Origin: Paracoccaceae bacterium
Lineage (GTDB): Bacteria; Pseudomonadota; Alphaproteobacteria; Rhodobacterales; Rhodobacteraceae
Reading direction: 5' to 3'
Length of the DNA: 64,000 nt
Assembly (NCBI GenBank): GCA_020446815.1
Contig: JAGRDY010000027.1
Location: 1 to 64,000 of the forward strand
The notes beneath the pieces were generated by a model. That model had not been told where the DNA came from and made no database searches. It saw only the letters and a program-made list of their open reading frames with translations. Each line of letters begins with the position of its first letter. Positions within the stretch are counted from its first letter, which is position 1. Both the position numbers and the translations under genes were made by a program. Shown here piece after piece: positions 46,233 to 56,049 of this stretch.

Positions 46233-46260
46233 ATACATATATTAATTTTTGAATATGTAT
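46233..46260. promoter_or_regulatory. AT-rich dyad upstream of sqr
   Basis: ATACATAT (46233-46240) and ATATGTAT (46253-46260) are perfect inverted arms around a 12-base centre, 46-73 bp upstream of the sqr ATG. Persulfide-sensing ArsR-family repressors (SqrR/BigR) bind AT-rich palindromes before sqr genes in relatives. The match is by context, not by a verified consensus. Confidence 0.45.
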
Positions 46261-46310
46261 ATGACATAGATCAAGGACGAATTGACGCAAACCTGCCAAT
46301 CTGGCTGCTT

Positions 46311-46359
46311 TGTGGGGTGTGGGGTGTGGGGTGTGGGGTGTGAGGTGTGGGGTGCGGGT
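46311..46359 (+). repeat. TGTGGGG heptamer array, G-quadruplex-capable
   Basis: Seven tandem 7-bp units (TGTGGGG, with one TGTGAGG and a degenerate last unit) lie between the BMP terminator and the sqr promoter. The first four units give G4 runs with three-base loops, a canonical quadruplex pattern on the plus strand. Confidence 0.85.
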
Positions 46360-46403
46360 CTGCGCCGGACGACCCGTCAGGCCGGCGATAGGCGCCCGGC
46401 ACG

Positions 46404-46431
46404 AAAAAACCGGCCCGTTACCGGGCCGGTT
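46404..46431 (-). terminator. Intrinsic terminator of the BMP gene
   Basis: On the minus strand AACCGGCCCG and CGGGCCGGTT enclose a four-base loop and are followed by TTTT after the stem's own T pair. It lies 26 bases after the BMP stop. Confidence 0.88.
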
Positions 46432-46456
46432 CCAGTTGTCGGATGTCAGCCGCGGC

Positions 46457-47545
46457 TTATTGCGGGATGTCGCCCTTGATGCCTTCGACATAGAAGTTCA
46501 TGCCCAGAAGGTCGCCGTCCGGCGGGGTTTGCCCGTCGGCCAGCCACGCCGTGCCGTCCTGCTTGTTGATCGGCCCTGTGAAGGCGTGTCGGCTGCCGTC
46601 GGCGATGGCGTCGCGCGCGGCTTCGGCCGCGGCTTTCACCTCAGGTGGCAACGCGTCGGTGATTTCGCCGATCTCGACTTCGCCGCTGGCGATACCTTCC
46701 CATGAATCGGTTTGCTCATAGGTGCCGTCGAGCAATGCCTGCACACGCTTTATGTAGTAGGGACCCCAGTTGTCGATCGTCGAGGTGACGCGCGGCGAGG
46801 GCTTGTAGGCGGCCATGTCGGAGGCCTGGCCAAAGCCGATGACCCCGGGGGTCTTGGCCGCTTCGGCGAGTGGCGCGGTCGAATCGGTATGCTGGGCAAT
46901 CACGTCGACGCCCTGTTCGATCATCGCCTTGGCGGCGTCGGCCTCCTTGGCCGGGTCAAACCAGGTATAGGCCCAGATCACGCTCAGCTCGACATCCGGG
47001 TTCACCTTCTTGGCGGCAAGGTAATAGGCGTTCAGGCCGCGCAGCACCTCGGGGATCGGGTAGGAGCCGATATAGCCGATCTTGTTCGACTTGGTCATCA
47101 TCCCCGCGATGGTGCCCTGCACCACGCGGCCCTCATAAAAGCGCGCATTGTAGGTGGAGACGTTGGGCGATTCGCGCTTGAAACCGGTTGCGTGTTCGAA
47201 TTTCACGTCCGGGAATTTCTTGGCCACGGCATTCGTCGCATCCATGTAACCGAAAGACGTGGTGAAGATGATGTTGCAGCCGCCAAGCGCCATCTGCGTC
47301 AGCACCCTTTCGGCATCGGCGCCTTCCGGCACGCTTTCCTGATAAGCGGTTTCGACCTTGTCGCCCAATGCCTTTTCAAGATCGAGCCGGCCCTGATTGT
47401 GCTGATAGGTATAGCCACCATCGCCGATCGGCCCGACGTAGACGAAACAGGCCTTCACATGGTCCATGCCCGCCGCGAAGGCGCCGCCGCCCACAGTCAT
47501 GCCGAGGGCGAGCGCGGCTGTTGCAAGTAGGGTTCTTCTCTTCAT
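46457..47545 (-). CDS. BMP-family ABC substrate-binding protein
   Basis: This 362-residue periplasmic protein has a signal peptide without lipobox and the Bmp/PnrA fold: VGPIGDGGYTYQHNQG at the N terminus and the DVIAQHTDSTAP nucleoside-pocket segment. Members bind purine nucleosides or nucleobases. It is the last gene of the operon that starts with xdhA, so purine uptake is the favoured role. A strong terminator follows. Confidence 0.92.
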   Translation of the reverse strand: MKRRTLLATAALALGMTVGGGAFAAGMDHVKACFVYVGPIGDGGYTYQHNQGRLDLEKALGDKVETAYQESVPEGADAERVLTQMALGGCNIIFTTSFGYMDATNAVAKKFPDVKFEHATGFKRESPNVSTYNARFYEGRVVQGTIAGMMTKSNKIGYIGSYPIPEVLRGLNAYYLAAKKVNPDVELSVIWAYTWFDPAKEADAAKAMIEQGVDVIAQHTDSTAPLAEAAKTPGVIGFGQASDMAAYKPSPRVTSTIDNWGPYYIKRVQALLDGTYEQTDSWEGIASGEVEIGEITDALPPEVKAAAEAARDAIADGSRHAFTGPINKQDGTAWLADGQTPPDGDLLGMNFYVEGIKGDIPQ

Positions 47546-47590
47546 TGTCTTCTCCCGTTGGATGGGGCGCCTGGCCCCGGTTGATTGGCC

Positions 47591-48523
47591 TCAGCGTGAG
47601 GCATGGAAATTCTGACCGAGGCTTGCCGGCGCGTTGAGCGAGGCGCGGCCCTTGCCAGATGACATGATGACCAGCACGATGATGGTCATCAGATATGGGC
47701 TCATGGAAAGATATTCCACCGGAATACGGGCGCCGGCGGCCTGAAGGTTCAATTGCAGGACGGTGATGCCGCCGAACAGATAAGAGCCGATCAGCACGCG
47801 CCAGGGCTTCCAGCTTGCGAATACGACGATGGCCAGCGCGATCCAGCCCGCACCGGAAGTGATGCCATCGGTCCATTGCGGCACCCTTACCAGGCTGATG
47901 TAGGCGCCGCCCAGGCCCGCCATGGCGCCGCCGAACAGGATTGCCAGAACCCGGATGCGGATCACCTTGTAGCCCAGCGCATGGGCGGCATCATGGCCCT
48001 CGCCCACCGCGCGCAGAATCAGGCCCGCGCGGGTAAATTTCAGCCCCGCCCAGACCAGCGCGATGATCGCCACCGATGCGTAGACCATCCAGTCATGGCT
48101 GAAAAACACCTTGCCGAAAAACGGAATATCGCGCAGCGGCCCGAAAGGAATGGCGCCGGTCGCGGGTGGCTTGATGCCCACATAGTCCTGGCCTATCAGG
48201 CTTGACAGCCCCAGGCCGAACAGGGTCAGCGCAAGGCCCGTTGCCACCTGATTGGTCAGGAACACCTGCGTCAGCAGCGCAAAGATCACGCTAAGCGCGG
48301 CGCCGCCCGCCGCCCCGCCGAGAAAGCCCAGAAGCGGGCTGCCGGTTCCCACCGCCGTGACGAAGCCGCAGATCGCACCCATGATCATCATCCCCTCGAC
48401 ACCGAGGTTTAGCACACCTGCCTTTTCGACCACCAGTTCACCGATCGCCGCCAGCATGATCGGCACCGAGGCCACCATGAGCGACGCGATCAGGACCGAC
48501 GGTGTGATGCCCATGAAATCCAT
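47591..48523 (-). CDS. ABC transporter permease 2 (BPD_transp_2 type)
   Basis: A 310-residue inner-membrane protein with about eight to nine helices and a VVEKAGVLNLGVEGMM motif after the first helix, typical of nucleoside/sugar importer permeases. It pairs with the upstream permease. Its start overlaps the stop of that gene by one base (TGATG). It lies before the BMP gene. Confidence 0.92.
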   Translation of the reverse strand: MDFMGITPSVLIASLMVASVPIMLAAIGELVVEKAGVLNLGVEGMMIMGAICGFVTAVGTGSPLLGFLGGAAGGAALSVIFALLTQVFLTNQVATGLALTLFGLGLSSLIGQDYVGIKPPATGAIPFGPLRDIPFFGKVFFSHDWMVYASVAIIALVWAGLKFTRAGLILRAVGEGHDAAHALGYKVIRIRVLAILFGGAMAGLGGAYISLVRVPQWTDGITSGAGWIALAIVVFASWKPWRVLIGSYLFGGITVLQLNLQAAGARIPVEYLSMSPYLMTIIVLVIMSSGKGRASLNAPASLGQNFHASR

Positions 48524-49611
48524 CAGCGGGTCTCCTTGCCGATAAGGGTGAACCGAATGCGGTAATTCGACAGAAGATCCGCGCCGAGCAGGAAGAACAG
48601 AAGCATCCCCTGAAAGGCCTGAATGGCGGCCTTGGGCAGGCCCAGGTCGGTCGAGGCCCCTTCGCCCCCCACATAGGTCAGCGCCATCACCAGGCTGGCC
48701 AGAAGGATGCCCAGCGGGTTGAGACGGCCGAGAAACGCCACGATGATCGCGGTAAAGCCATAGCCCGAGGAGAAATCAATGCTGATCTGGCCTGCGGGGC
48801 CGGAGACTTCAAAAACCCCGGCCAGCCCGGCCAAAGCCCCTGAAAGCCCGAGGCAGAGCACCACCAGACGGTTCGGATCGACACCCGCAAAACGCGCCGC
48901 GCGTGGCGCCTGCCCGGCCAGCTTGATCTGAAACCCGACAATATGGCGCTGCAAGAGCACATAGCAGAAAATCACCGCGATGAAGGCCGCAACAACCCCC
49001 CAATGCATCCCTGTTCCAGCAAATATCTCTGGGTTATGGGCCGCAGGATAGTTCGAAAAGCTGCGGCTGCCGGGAAAGCCGTGGCCTTCGGGATTGCGCA
49101 AGAATCCGGTTGCGGCCTTGGAAAGAATGGTTTCGGCCACATAGACCAGCATCAGCGACACGAGGATTTCATTGGTGTTGAAACGGGTCTTCAGGATCGC
49201 CGGAATCATCGCCCAGACCCAGCCACCAAAGGCCCCCGCGAGGATCATGACCGGAAAGATCAACCGGCTTTCGGTCGGATAGACGGCCAGTCCGACCGCG
49301 GCGCCAAAGACCGCGCCCATGATATACTGGCCCTCTGCCCCAATATTCCAGATACCGGCACGAAAGCCCAGCGACAGGCCCACCGCGATCAGCGCCAGCG
49401 GCCCGGCCTTTACCAGAAGCTGCCCGCGCAGATACCAGGCGAATTCACCGAAAAGCGGATCCCAGAAAATCGTCTTGATCGCCAGAAAGGGATCCTTGCC
49501 AAGAAGCGCGAAAAGCATCCCGCCCGCGATCATGGTCAGGGCCACCGCCAGAACCGGCGTGCCCCAGGACCAGAACCGCGACGGGGTGGGTCGTTTTTCA
49601 AGCCTCAGCAT
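48523..49611 (-). CDS. ABC transporter permease 1 (BPD_transp_2 type)
   Basis: A 362-residue inner-membrane protein with the FRAGIWNIGAEGQYIMGA motif and about nine helices. It belongs to the nucleoside/purine importer permease pair of the BMP-type ABC systems. The ATG at 49611 begins within the end of the ATPase gene (14-bp overlap), implying coupled translation. Longer upstream starts lack support. Confidence 0.92.
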   Translation of the reverse strand: MLRLEKRPTPSRFWSWGTPVLAVALTMIAGGMLFALLGKDPFLAIKTIFWDPLFGEFAWYLRGQLLVKAGPLALIAVGLSLGFRAGIWNIGAEGQYIMGAVFGAAVGLAVYPTESRLIFPVMILAGAFGGWVWAMIPAILKTRFNTNEILVSLMLVYVAETILSKAATGFLRNPEGHGFPGSRSFSNYPAAHNPEIFAGTGMHWGVVAAFIAVIFCYVLLQRHIVGFQIKLAGQAPRAARFAGVDPNRLVVLCLGLSGALAGLAGVFEVSGPAGQISIDFSSGYGFTAIIVAFLGRLNPLGILLASLVMALTYVGGEGASTDLGLPKAAIQAFQGMLLFFLLGADLLSNYRIRFTLIGKETR

Positions 49612-51133
49612 GGGAAACCTCCGCCTTGTGCATCCCGTGCGCGCCACCGAGCATCAGGCCGATCTCATCTATCGTCAGCCCCTTGGTGGGAACCGGAGGC
49701 GATAGGCGGCCTTCGTTCAATGCGGCGAAACGGTCGGCCACTTCCATGACTTCATCGATGTCCTGACTGATCACCACCACCGCCGCCCCCTTGGCGGCAA
49801 GATCAAGCAGTGCCTGGCGAATAAAGGCCGCCGCCGCCGCGTCTACCCCCCAGGTGGGCTGGTTGACGATGATGACCTCTGGGTCTTGCATGATTTCGCG
49901 GCCCAGCACGAATTTCTGCAAATTCCCACCCGACAGCGCCCGCGCGGCGGTGCTGATGCCTGGTGTACGGACATCGAACTTCTCGACGATGCCTTGGGCA
50001 AAGGCCCTGGTGGCGCCCCAATCGACAAAGCCCTTGCGGGTCAGCCCCTTGCGCACATCGCCCGAAAGCAAGGCATTTTCCATCAGGCTCATGTCGGGGG
50101 CCGCCGCGTGGCCCAGGCGTTCTTCCGGGGCCGTGACCAGCCCCAGCCTGCGCCGTTCGTTCGGCCCCATTTCACCGATATCGGTACCGTTGACCTGAAT
50201 GCTGTCGCGCTTGGTCCTGGCTTCGCCTGACAGCGCCATCAGCAATTCATCCTGCCCGTTTCCGGCCACCCCGCCGATGCCCAGAACCTCGCCCTTGCGC
50301 ACCGCAAAGCCGATGTCGCGCAGCGACGTGCCAAAGGGGTTGGCGGACGCCACCGACAGGTTTCGCACCTCGAGCGAGACCTCGCCCAGCTCGCCCGCCG
50401 GGCGTTCGGGCGAATTCAGTGTTGCCCCCACCATCATTTCCGCCATCTCGCGCGCCGATTTTTCGCGCGGCGTACAGGTGCCCACCACCTTGCCACGACG
50501 CAGGATCGTCGCCTCGTCACAAAGCGCCTTTATCTCTTCCAGCTTGTGACTGATATAGAGGATCGAGGTGCCTTCGGCCGACAGTTTCCGCAACGTATCA
50601 AAGAGGATGTTGACCTCTTGCGGGGTCAGTACGCTGGTCGGCTCATCCATGATCAGCAGCTTGGGGTCCTGCAACAGGCAGCGCACGATCTCGACGCGCT
50701 GACGTTCGCCGGCAGACAGATCGCCGACAAGCCGCGCCGGGTCCAGTGGCAGTCCATAGCCTTCGCTGACCTCGCGGATACGGGCGGCCAGTTCGCGCTG
50801 CTTTGGCGGATTGTCCATGCCCAGGGCAACGTTTTCGGCCACGTTCAGCGCGTCGAACAGGCTGAAATGCTGAAACACCATCGCCACACCCGATGCCCGC
50901 GCCTCGCGCGGTTCGGAGGGCGCATAGCTTTGCCCGCGCAGGATCATGCGGCCTTCATCCGGGCGCACGAGACCATAGATCATCTTGACCAGCGTCGATT
51001 TCCCGGCGCCGTTTTCGCCCAGAAGCGCGTGAATCTCGCCCGTGGCGATCTTGAACGAAACATCCTCATTGGCCTTCACACCGGGGTAGGATTTGCTCAG
51101 CCCCTCGATCGTCAAAAGGTTTTCCCGTGTCAT
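49598..51133 (-). CDS. Duplicated ABC ATPase (nucleoside/purine importer)
   Basis: A 511-residue protein with two nucleotide-binding domains in tandem. The first has Walker A GENGAGKST, signature LSAGERQRVEI and Walker B LLIMDEPTS; the second has a degenerate Walker A (GVAGNGQDEL) and signature ALSGGNLQKFVLGREI, the normal asymmetric pattern for RbsA-like ATPases of the BMP/sugar transporters. It powers the importer with the two permeases. Its start overlaps the xdhC stop by ATGA. Confidence 0.95.
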   Translation of the reverse strand: MTRENLLTIEGLSKSYPGVKANEDVSFKIATGEIHALLGENGAGKSTLVKMIYGLVRPDEGRMILRGQSYAPSEPREARASGVAMVFQHFSLFDALNVAENVALGMDNPPKQRELAARIREVSEGYGLPLDPARLVGDLSAGERQRVEIVRCLLQDPKLLIMDEPTSVLTPQEVNILFDTLRKLSAEGTSILYISHKLEEIKALCDEATILRRGKVVGTCTPREKSAREMAEMMVGATLNSPERPAGELGEVSLEVRNLSVASANPFGTSLRDIGFAVRKGEVLGIGGVAGNGQDELLMALSGEARTKRDSIQVNGTDIGEMGPNERRRLGLVTAPEERLGHAAAPDMSLMENALLSGDVRKGLTRKGFVDWGATRAFAQGIVEKFDVRTPGISTAARALSGGNLQKFVLGREIMQDPEVIIVNQPTWGVDAAAAAFIRQALLDLAAKGAAVVVISQDIDEVMEVADRFAALNEGRLSPPVPTKGLTIDEIGLMLGGAHGMHKAEVSHAEA

Positions 51134-52080
51134 CCGGCGCGCTCCTTTTCGATCTGTCCGGCGCTTTGCTGGTTCAGAATCGTTGCCGCAACCCCCACCG
51201 CGATCGCCTGCGGATGCTTGCCCAGGCCGGGGTCGCCTATCGGGCAGACAATCCGTGCGATCTGTTCAGGGCGATGGCCGAGGGCCGCCAGCCGTGACCG
51301 AAACCGCGCCCGTTTCGTATCCGATCCGATCAGCCCGAGCGAGCCGAAACCATGGGTCAGAAGCCGGTGGCAAAGTTCGAGGTCGAGCGCGTGCGAAAAG
51401 GTCAGGACCAGATGATCAGCCTTGTCAGGCGCTTCGTCAACCAGATCGGCGGGATTGCTGGCTATTCGCTGTATCACGCCTTCCGGCACGGGCGGGAACC
51501 GTGCCGCGTCGGTATCCAGCCAGGTGATCCGCAGATCCGGCAAGGGCGCGAGCACCAAGACCAGCGCCCGGCCCACATGCCCCGCGCCCCAGATCCACAA
51601 CATGCGCGTGGGCCGGGCGACCGGCTCGACCATCCAGCCTTGCATCATTCTTTGGGCAGGAAGCGCGCCTTGCCCGCGGGCGCGTTTCAGCATTCTCGCG
51701 ACTGCCAGCGGCATTTGTGGGCCCGAGCCGGGCAGGGGCCGCGCAACGACATCGGTTTCGCCCAATTCATTCAGCCGCGCTTCGTCCCATATCTCCGACA
51801 GCAGCACCACCGCGCCGCCGCAGCATTGCCCCATCACCGGGCCAAGCGGCAACCTGTCCAGCCGTGCTGTGCGGCCCTGTGCCAGCATTGCGCGCGCCTG
51901 CGTGATGGCGGTGAATTCCAGCGCACCGCCGCCAATGGTGCCTTCCTGACCCTCGGCCCAGACCAGCATCGACGCGCCAGCCTCGCGCGGGGCCGATCCG
52001 GCAACGCCGGCCACCACCACCCGCACCACCGGGCCTTGCGCCTGAAGCCGCGCCCTTAACGCCTGAAGGTCGAAGCTCAT
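51130..52080 (-). CDS. xdhC: Xanthine dehydrogenase accessory protein
   Basis: A 316-residue XdhC-family protein. The N-terminal XdhC_CoxI domain has GSAPREAGASMLV and GTIGGGALEF, and the central Rossmann segment reads IWGAGHVGRALV. In Rhodobacter capsulatus XdhC delivers sulfurated molybdenum cofactor to XdhB. It overlaps xdhB (ATGA at 52077-52080) upstream and the ABC ATPase downstream, as expected for one operon. Confidence 0.95.
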   Translation of the reverse strand: MSFDLQALRARLQAQGPVVRVVVAGVAGSAPREAGASMLVWAEGQEGTIGGGALEFTAITQARAMLAQGRTARLDRLPLGPVMGQCCGGAVVLLSEIWDEARLNELGETDVVARPLPGSGPQMPLAVARMLKRARGQGALPAQRMMQGWMVEPVARPTRMLWIWGAGHVGRALVLVLAPLPDLRITWLDTDAARFPPVPEGVIQRIASNPADLVDEAPDKADHLVLTFSHALDLELCHRLLTHGFGSLGLIGSDTKRARFRSRLAALGHRPEQIARIVCPIGDPGLGKHPQAIAVGVAATILNQQSAGQIEKERAG

Positions 52081-54398
52081 GCCCGCTTCCCGCGCGCCCG
52101 GGCGACAGCCGCCAGGATGCGTTCGGCCGTTGCGGGCGCATCGAGGTCAGGGTAATCCGGGCCGCAGGCCGCACAGGCATTGCCAAGCGCCATCAGCGCC
52201 GAAATCCCCAGCATCAAGGGTGGCTCGCCCACCGCCTTGGACCGGTAGATGGTCTCTTCACGGTTCCTGCCGTCCCAAAGCGCCACATTGAAGATGTCCG
52301 GCCTGTCCGAGCAGGCCGGGATCTTGTAGGTCGAGGGCGCATGGGTGCGCAGCCGGCCCTTGTCGTCCCAGACGAGCTCCTCGGTGGTAAGCCATCCCGC
52401 ACCCTGGACATAGCCGCCCTCGATCTGGCCGATATCGATCGCCGGGTTCAGGCTCTGGCCCGCGTCATGCAGAATATCGGCGCGCAAGATGCGGTTTTCG
52501 CCGGTCAATATGTCGATAACCACCTCGGTCACAGCCGCCCCGTAAGCGAAGTAGTAAAACGCCCGGCCGCGACCGGCCATGCGGTCCCAGTTCAGTTTTG
52601 GGGTCGCGTAAAACCCGGTCGAAGACAGGCTGACGCGGCCCTGGTAGCACCGCGCCGCCGCCTCGGCAAAGGGCATGTCTTCGCCGCCGACAAATACCTG
52701 GCCATTCTCGAAATGTACCTTGGCGGGCACTGTCTGATGTTCGCGCGCCAGAAAATCCGCCATCCGGTCGCGGATCGTATCGCAGGCGGCCTTGACGGCC
52801 ATCCCGTTCAGATCCGACCCCGACGAAGCCGCGGTTGCGGATGTATTGGGCACCTTGCCGGTATCCGTTGCGGTGATCTGCACCCGGTCCTCATTGACGC
52901 CAAAGCCGGACGCCGCCACCTGCGCCACCTTGCGAAACAGGCCCTGGCCCATTTCCGTGCCGCCATGATTGAGATGGATCGAGCCATCCTGATAGACATG
53001 CACCAGGGCCCCGGCCTGATTGAGATGGGTCAGCGTGAAGGATATCCCGAATTTTACCGGCGTCAGGGCAATTCCGCGCTTCAATATCGGATTGATGGCA
53101 TTCCAGGTGGCCACGGCAGCCTTGCGGGCCTCGAAATCGCTGGTCTTCTCCAGTTTCGCCACCAGTCCATTCAGGATGAAATCTTCGACCGGCATGTGAT
53201 AGGGCGTGGTCTCGGCCGGTTTGGCCTTGGCGCAAGCATCTCCGCCCGCAGCATTTGCCATATCCGTGTAGAAATTCACCCGCCGCACCGCCAGCGGGTC
53301 AAGCCCGAGCCGATGCGCGATGTGGTCCATCAACCGTTCCACGCCCAACATCCCCTGCGGGCCGCCAAAGCCGCGAAAGGCGGTTGCGGACTGGGTGTTG
53401 GTGCGCAGCCGGTGGCTCTCGATACGGATATGTTCCAGGTTGTAGGCATTGTCGGCATGCAGCATCGCGCGGTCAGCGACAGGCAGCGAGAGATCCTGCG
53501 TCCAGCCACAGCGGGCGAGTTGCAGGAATTCCACACCCAGAATCCGGCCTTCGGCATCGGTGCCGGCGCGGTAGTCGATGCGGAAGTCATGGCGCTTGCC
53601 GGTGATGATCATGTCGTCGTCACGGTCATAGCGCATTTTGGCGGGCCGCCCGAACCGCCGTGCCACGATGGCACAGGATACCGCCAGCGCGTTGCCCTGG
53701 CTTTCCTTGCCGCCGAAGCCGCCACCCATGCGCCGTACTTCGACGCGCACCGCGTTCATCGGCAATCCGATGCCTTCGGCCACCTTGTGCTGGATTTCCG
53801 TCGGATGCTGCGTCGAGGAATGGACCACAACGCCGCCTTCGGCAGGCAGCGCCAGCGCCGCCTGGCCTTCAAGATAGAAATGTTCCTGGCCACCCATCTC
53901 GAGGCTGCCCTCGATGACATGCGGGGCTGCGGCGATGGCGGCGGCGGCATCGCCCTTGGCCCAGATCACCGGCCCGCCCTCGAACCGGCTGTCGGCTTTC
54001 ATGGCGTCGTCGATACTCAGCAGCGCGGGCAATTCCTTGTAACTGACCTTGCCCAGCCGCGCCGCCTTGCGCGCTGCCAGATGGGTGTCGGCCACGACCA
54101 GAAAGATCGGCTGGCCGAGATAGTGCACCGTGCCCACAGCCAAAAGCGGTTCGTCATGGATCGAGGGGGAAACATCATTGTCAAAAGGCAGGTCATCGGC
54201 CGTCAGAACGGCGATCACACCGTCGGCACGGCGCACCGCCTCCAGATCAAGTGCGGTGATTTCGCCATGGGCGACGGCCGATATGCCGAAGGCCAGATGC
54301 AGGGTATTTGACGGAAGCGGCAGATCGTCGATGTAGCGGGCGGCCCCGGTGACATGAAGGGGCGCGGAATCGTGGGGCAGGGGGCGCGCGACACTCAT
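52077..54398 (-). CDS. xdhB: Xanthine dehydrogenase molybdopterin-binding subunit
   Basis: This 773-residue large subunit binds molybdopterin and oxidises hypoxanthine and xanthine. Key segments are [12 protein letters not shown] (substrate-pocket glutamate), [10 protein letters not shown] (substrate arginine) and AVGEPPL with the catalytic glutamate, corresponding to Glu232, Arg310 and Glu730 of the Rhodobacter capsulatus enzyme. The ATG at 54398 overlaps the xdhA stop by ATGA; longer starts inside xdhA are rejected. It is coupled to xdhC. Confidence 0.96.
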   Translation of the reverse strand: MSVARPLPHDSAPLHVTGAARYIDDLPLPSNTLHLAFGISAVAHGEITALDLEAVRRADGVIAVLTADDLPFDNDVSPSIHDEPLLAVGTVHYLGQPIFLVVADTHLAARKAARLGKVSYKELPALLSIDDAMKADSRFEGGPVIWAKGDAAAAIAAAPHVIEGSLEMGGQEHFYLEGQAALALPAEGGVVVHSSTQHPTEIQHKVAEGIGLPMNAVRVEVRRMGGGFGGKESQGNALAVSCAIVARRFGRPAKMRYDRDDDMIITGKRHDFRIDYRAGTDAEGRILGVEFLQLARCGWTQDLSLPVADRAMLHADNAYNLEHIRIESHRLRTNTQSATAFRGFGGPQGMLGVERLMDHIAHRLGLDPLAVRRVNFYTDMANAAGGDACAKAKPAETTPYHMPVEDFILNGLVAKLEKTSDFEARKAAVATWNAINPILKRGIALTPVKFGISFTLTHLNQAGALVHVYQDGSIHLNHGGTEMGQGLFRKVAQVAASGFGVNEDRVQITATDTGKVPNTSATAASSGSDLNGMAVKAACDTIRDRMADFLAREHQTVPAKVHFENGQVFVGGEDMPFAEAAARCYQGRVSLSSTGFYATPKLNWDRMAGRGRAFYYFAYGAAVTEVVIDILTGENRILRADILHDAGQSLNPAIDIGQIEGGYVQGAGWLTTEELVWDDKGRLRTHAPSTYKIPACSDRPDIFNVALWDGRNREETIYRSKAVGEPPLMLGISALMALGNACAACGPDYPDLDAPATAERILAAVARARGKRA

Positions 54399-55762
54399 GG
54401 CGACACCTCCAGCACCGAAATCGTAGTGCCCGAATGCGCATGGAAATAGCGCCACAGCATGTTTTGGGCGGTCCGCAACCGATATTCCGCCGAGGCACGC
54501 ATGTCGCTCATCGGCGTGAAATCCCTGGCGAAACCGGGGATCGCCGTCTCGATGGTCGCCTCGCACCATTCCTTTCCGGTCAGCGCCGCCTCGACCGCCA
54601 CCGCGCGCTTGGGGGTGCCCGCCATGCCGCCGAAGGCAATCCTGGCGCTTTCGATTTTCGAGCCATTCAGAACCAGATTGAAGCAACCGCAGACGGCGGA
54701 AATGTCCTGATCGAATCTTTTCGACAGCTTATAGCAGGCCAGACCCGGTACATCGTCGGGGATGGTCACCGCTTCCACGAATTCGCCTTTCTGGCGGTCC
54801 TGTTTGCGGTAGTCGAGAAAAAAATCTTCCAACGGCATGTCACGCCGCGCATCCCCCCTGCGCAGATGCAACGTGGCCCCCATGGCGATCAACGCCGGCG
54901 GCGCGTCGCCGATCGGTGATCCGTTGGCGATGTTGCCGCCGATGGTTGCCGCCCCCCGCACCTGTTCGGACGCAAAGCGGCGCAGCAGTTCGGCAAGGCT
55001 CGGATGGCGCTCGGCCACGGCCGCGCGCAGCGCCGCGATTGTCACCCCCGCGCCAACGCGCAGGCCCCCGCCGGCCGGCTCGATGCGCCGCAGATCCTTG
55101 CAAGCGTGCAGGAACGCGACCTCGGGAAGGCCGCGCAATTCCTTGGTCACCCAAAGCCCTACATCCGTCGCTCCGGCGATCAGCGTGGCCTCGGGATGGG
55201 CCAGATACCAGGCCGCAAGTTCGTCCGACGATGCCGGCGCATAGGGGGCGCGAGCATCTTGCGCCATTCCGCCATCGCGGCCCAGCCAATCAGGAACCGG
55301 CGCTTTGGCGGCGGCCTCTGCTGCGCGGATGATCGGCGCGTAGCCGGTGCAGCGGCAAAGATTTCCCGCCAGTTGGTCATCATGATCGCGGGCGCCGTTC
55401 TTGTGGGCCACCGCCATCGAGACGATAAAACCGGGTGTGCAATAGCCGCACTGGCTGCCATGCAGATCGACCATCGCCCGTTGCACCGGGTGCATTTCAC
55501 CCCCGGGGCCGGAAATGCCTTCGACGGTGCGAACCGCCTTGCCATGCAATTGCGGCAAAAACAGAATGCAGGAATTGAGCGCCCGCGTCCCGGAGTCATC
55601 CGTGACCATGACGCTGCATGCGCCACAATCGCCTTCGTTACAACCTTCCTTGGTGCCGGTAAGGCCTCGGGTTTCGCGAAGCCATTCCAATAACGTCCGT
55701 GTCGGGCTTTCGCCAGACAACTGGACAGGCGTTCCGTTCAGCAGAAACGCGATATCGTTCAT
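54395..55762 (-). CDS. xdhA: Xanthine dehydrogenase FAD/iron-sulfur small subunit
   Basis: This 455-residue small subunit carries two [2Fe-2S] clusters and FAD. The first cluster ligands are in CNEGDCGAC plus Cys65; the second in [10 protein letters not shown] and NLCRCTGY. The FAD-binding segment contains IAGATDVG and [14 protein letters not shown]. It hands electrons from the molybdenum site to NAD. It is the first gene of an operon with xdhB, xdhC and a purine-type ABC importer, all on the minus strand with overlapping start and stop codons. Confidence 0.96.
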   Translation of the reverse strand: MNDIAFLLNGTPVQLSGESPTRTLLEWLRETRGLTGTKEGCNEGDCGACSVMVTDDSGTRALNSCILFLPQLHGKAVRTVEGISGPGGEMHPVQRAMVDLHGSQCGYCTPGFIVSMAVAHKNGARDHDDQLAGNLCRCTGYAPIIRAAEAAAKAPVPDWLGRDGGMAQDARAPYAPASSDELAAWYLAHPEATLIAGATDVGLWVTKELRGLPEVAFLHACKDLRRIEPAGGGLRVGAGVTIAALRAAVAERHPSLAELLRRFASEQVRGAATIGGNIANGSPIGDAPPALIAMGATLHLRRGDARRDMPLEDFFLDYRKQDRQKGEFVEAVTIPDDVPGLACYKLSKRFDQDISAVCGCFNLVLNGSKIESARIAFGGMAGTPKRAVAVEAALTGKEWCEATIETAIPGFARDFTPMSDMRASAEYRLRTAQNMLWRYFHAHSGTTISVLEVSP

Positions 55763-56049
55763 CTAATGAACCCGCCGCCTTCTCCTCCTCCGGAGTTGAT
55801 GTACCTCTGCCCGATGCGGCGTAAAGCGAAAGGCACCCCCGTTTTCCTGACTACATGAATGATCAAACCGCATTGCATGGCAAGAAGAAACTTTCGGGGC
55901 AAACCTGCATCAGTTTCAGTTTTTTCTTGAAAATGGATGACGCCGCACACGCAATGGCGGGCATCGCTGGTATCATCCGTGCATACAGGGCGTACCCGCG
56001 GGCAGGCTGTATGGCAATAGAATAAAACACCCAAGCAGGAGACGGCTGA

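Noticed and set aside
46261..46274. FNR-like half match upstream of sqr (ATGAC-N4-ATCAA)
   Set aside because: Two of ten consensus positions mismatch, including the first T; chance matches of this quality are common.
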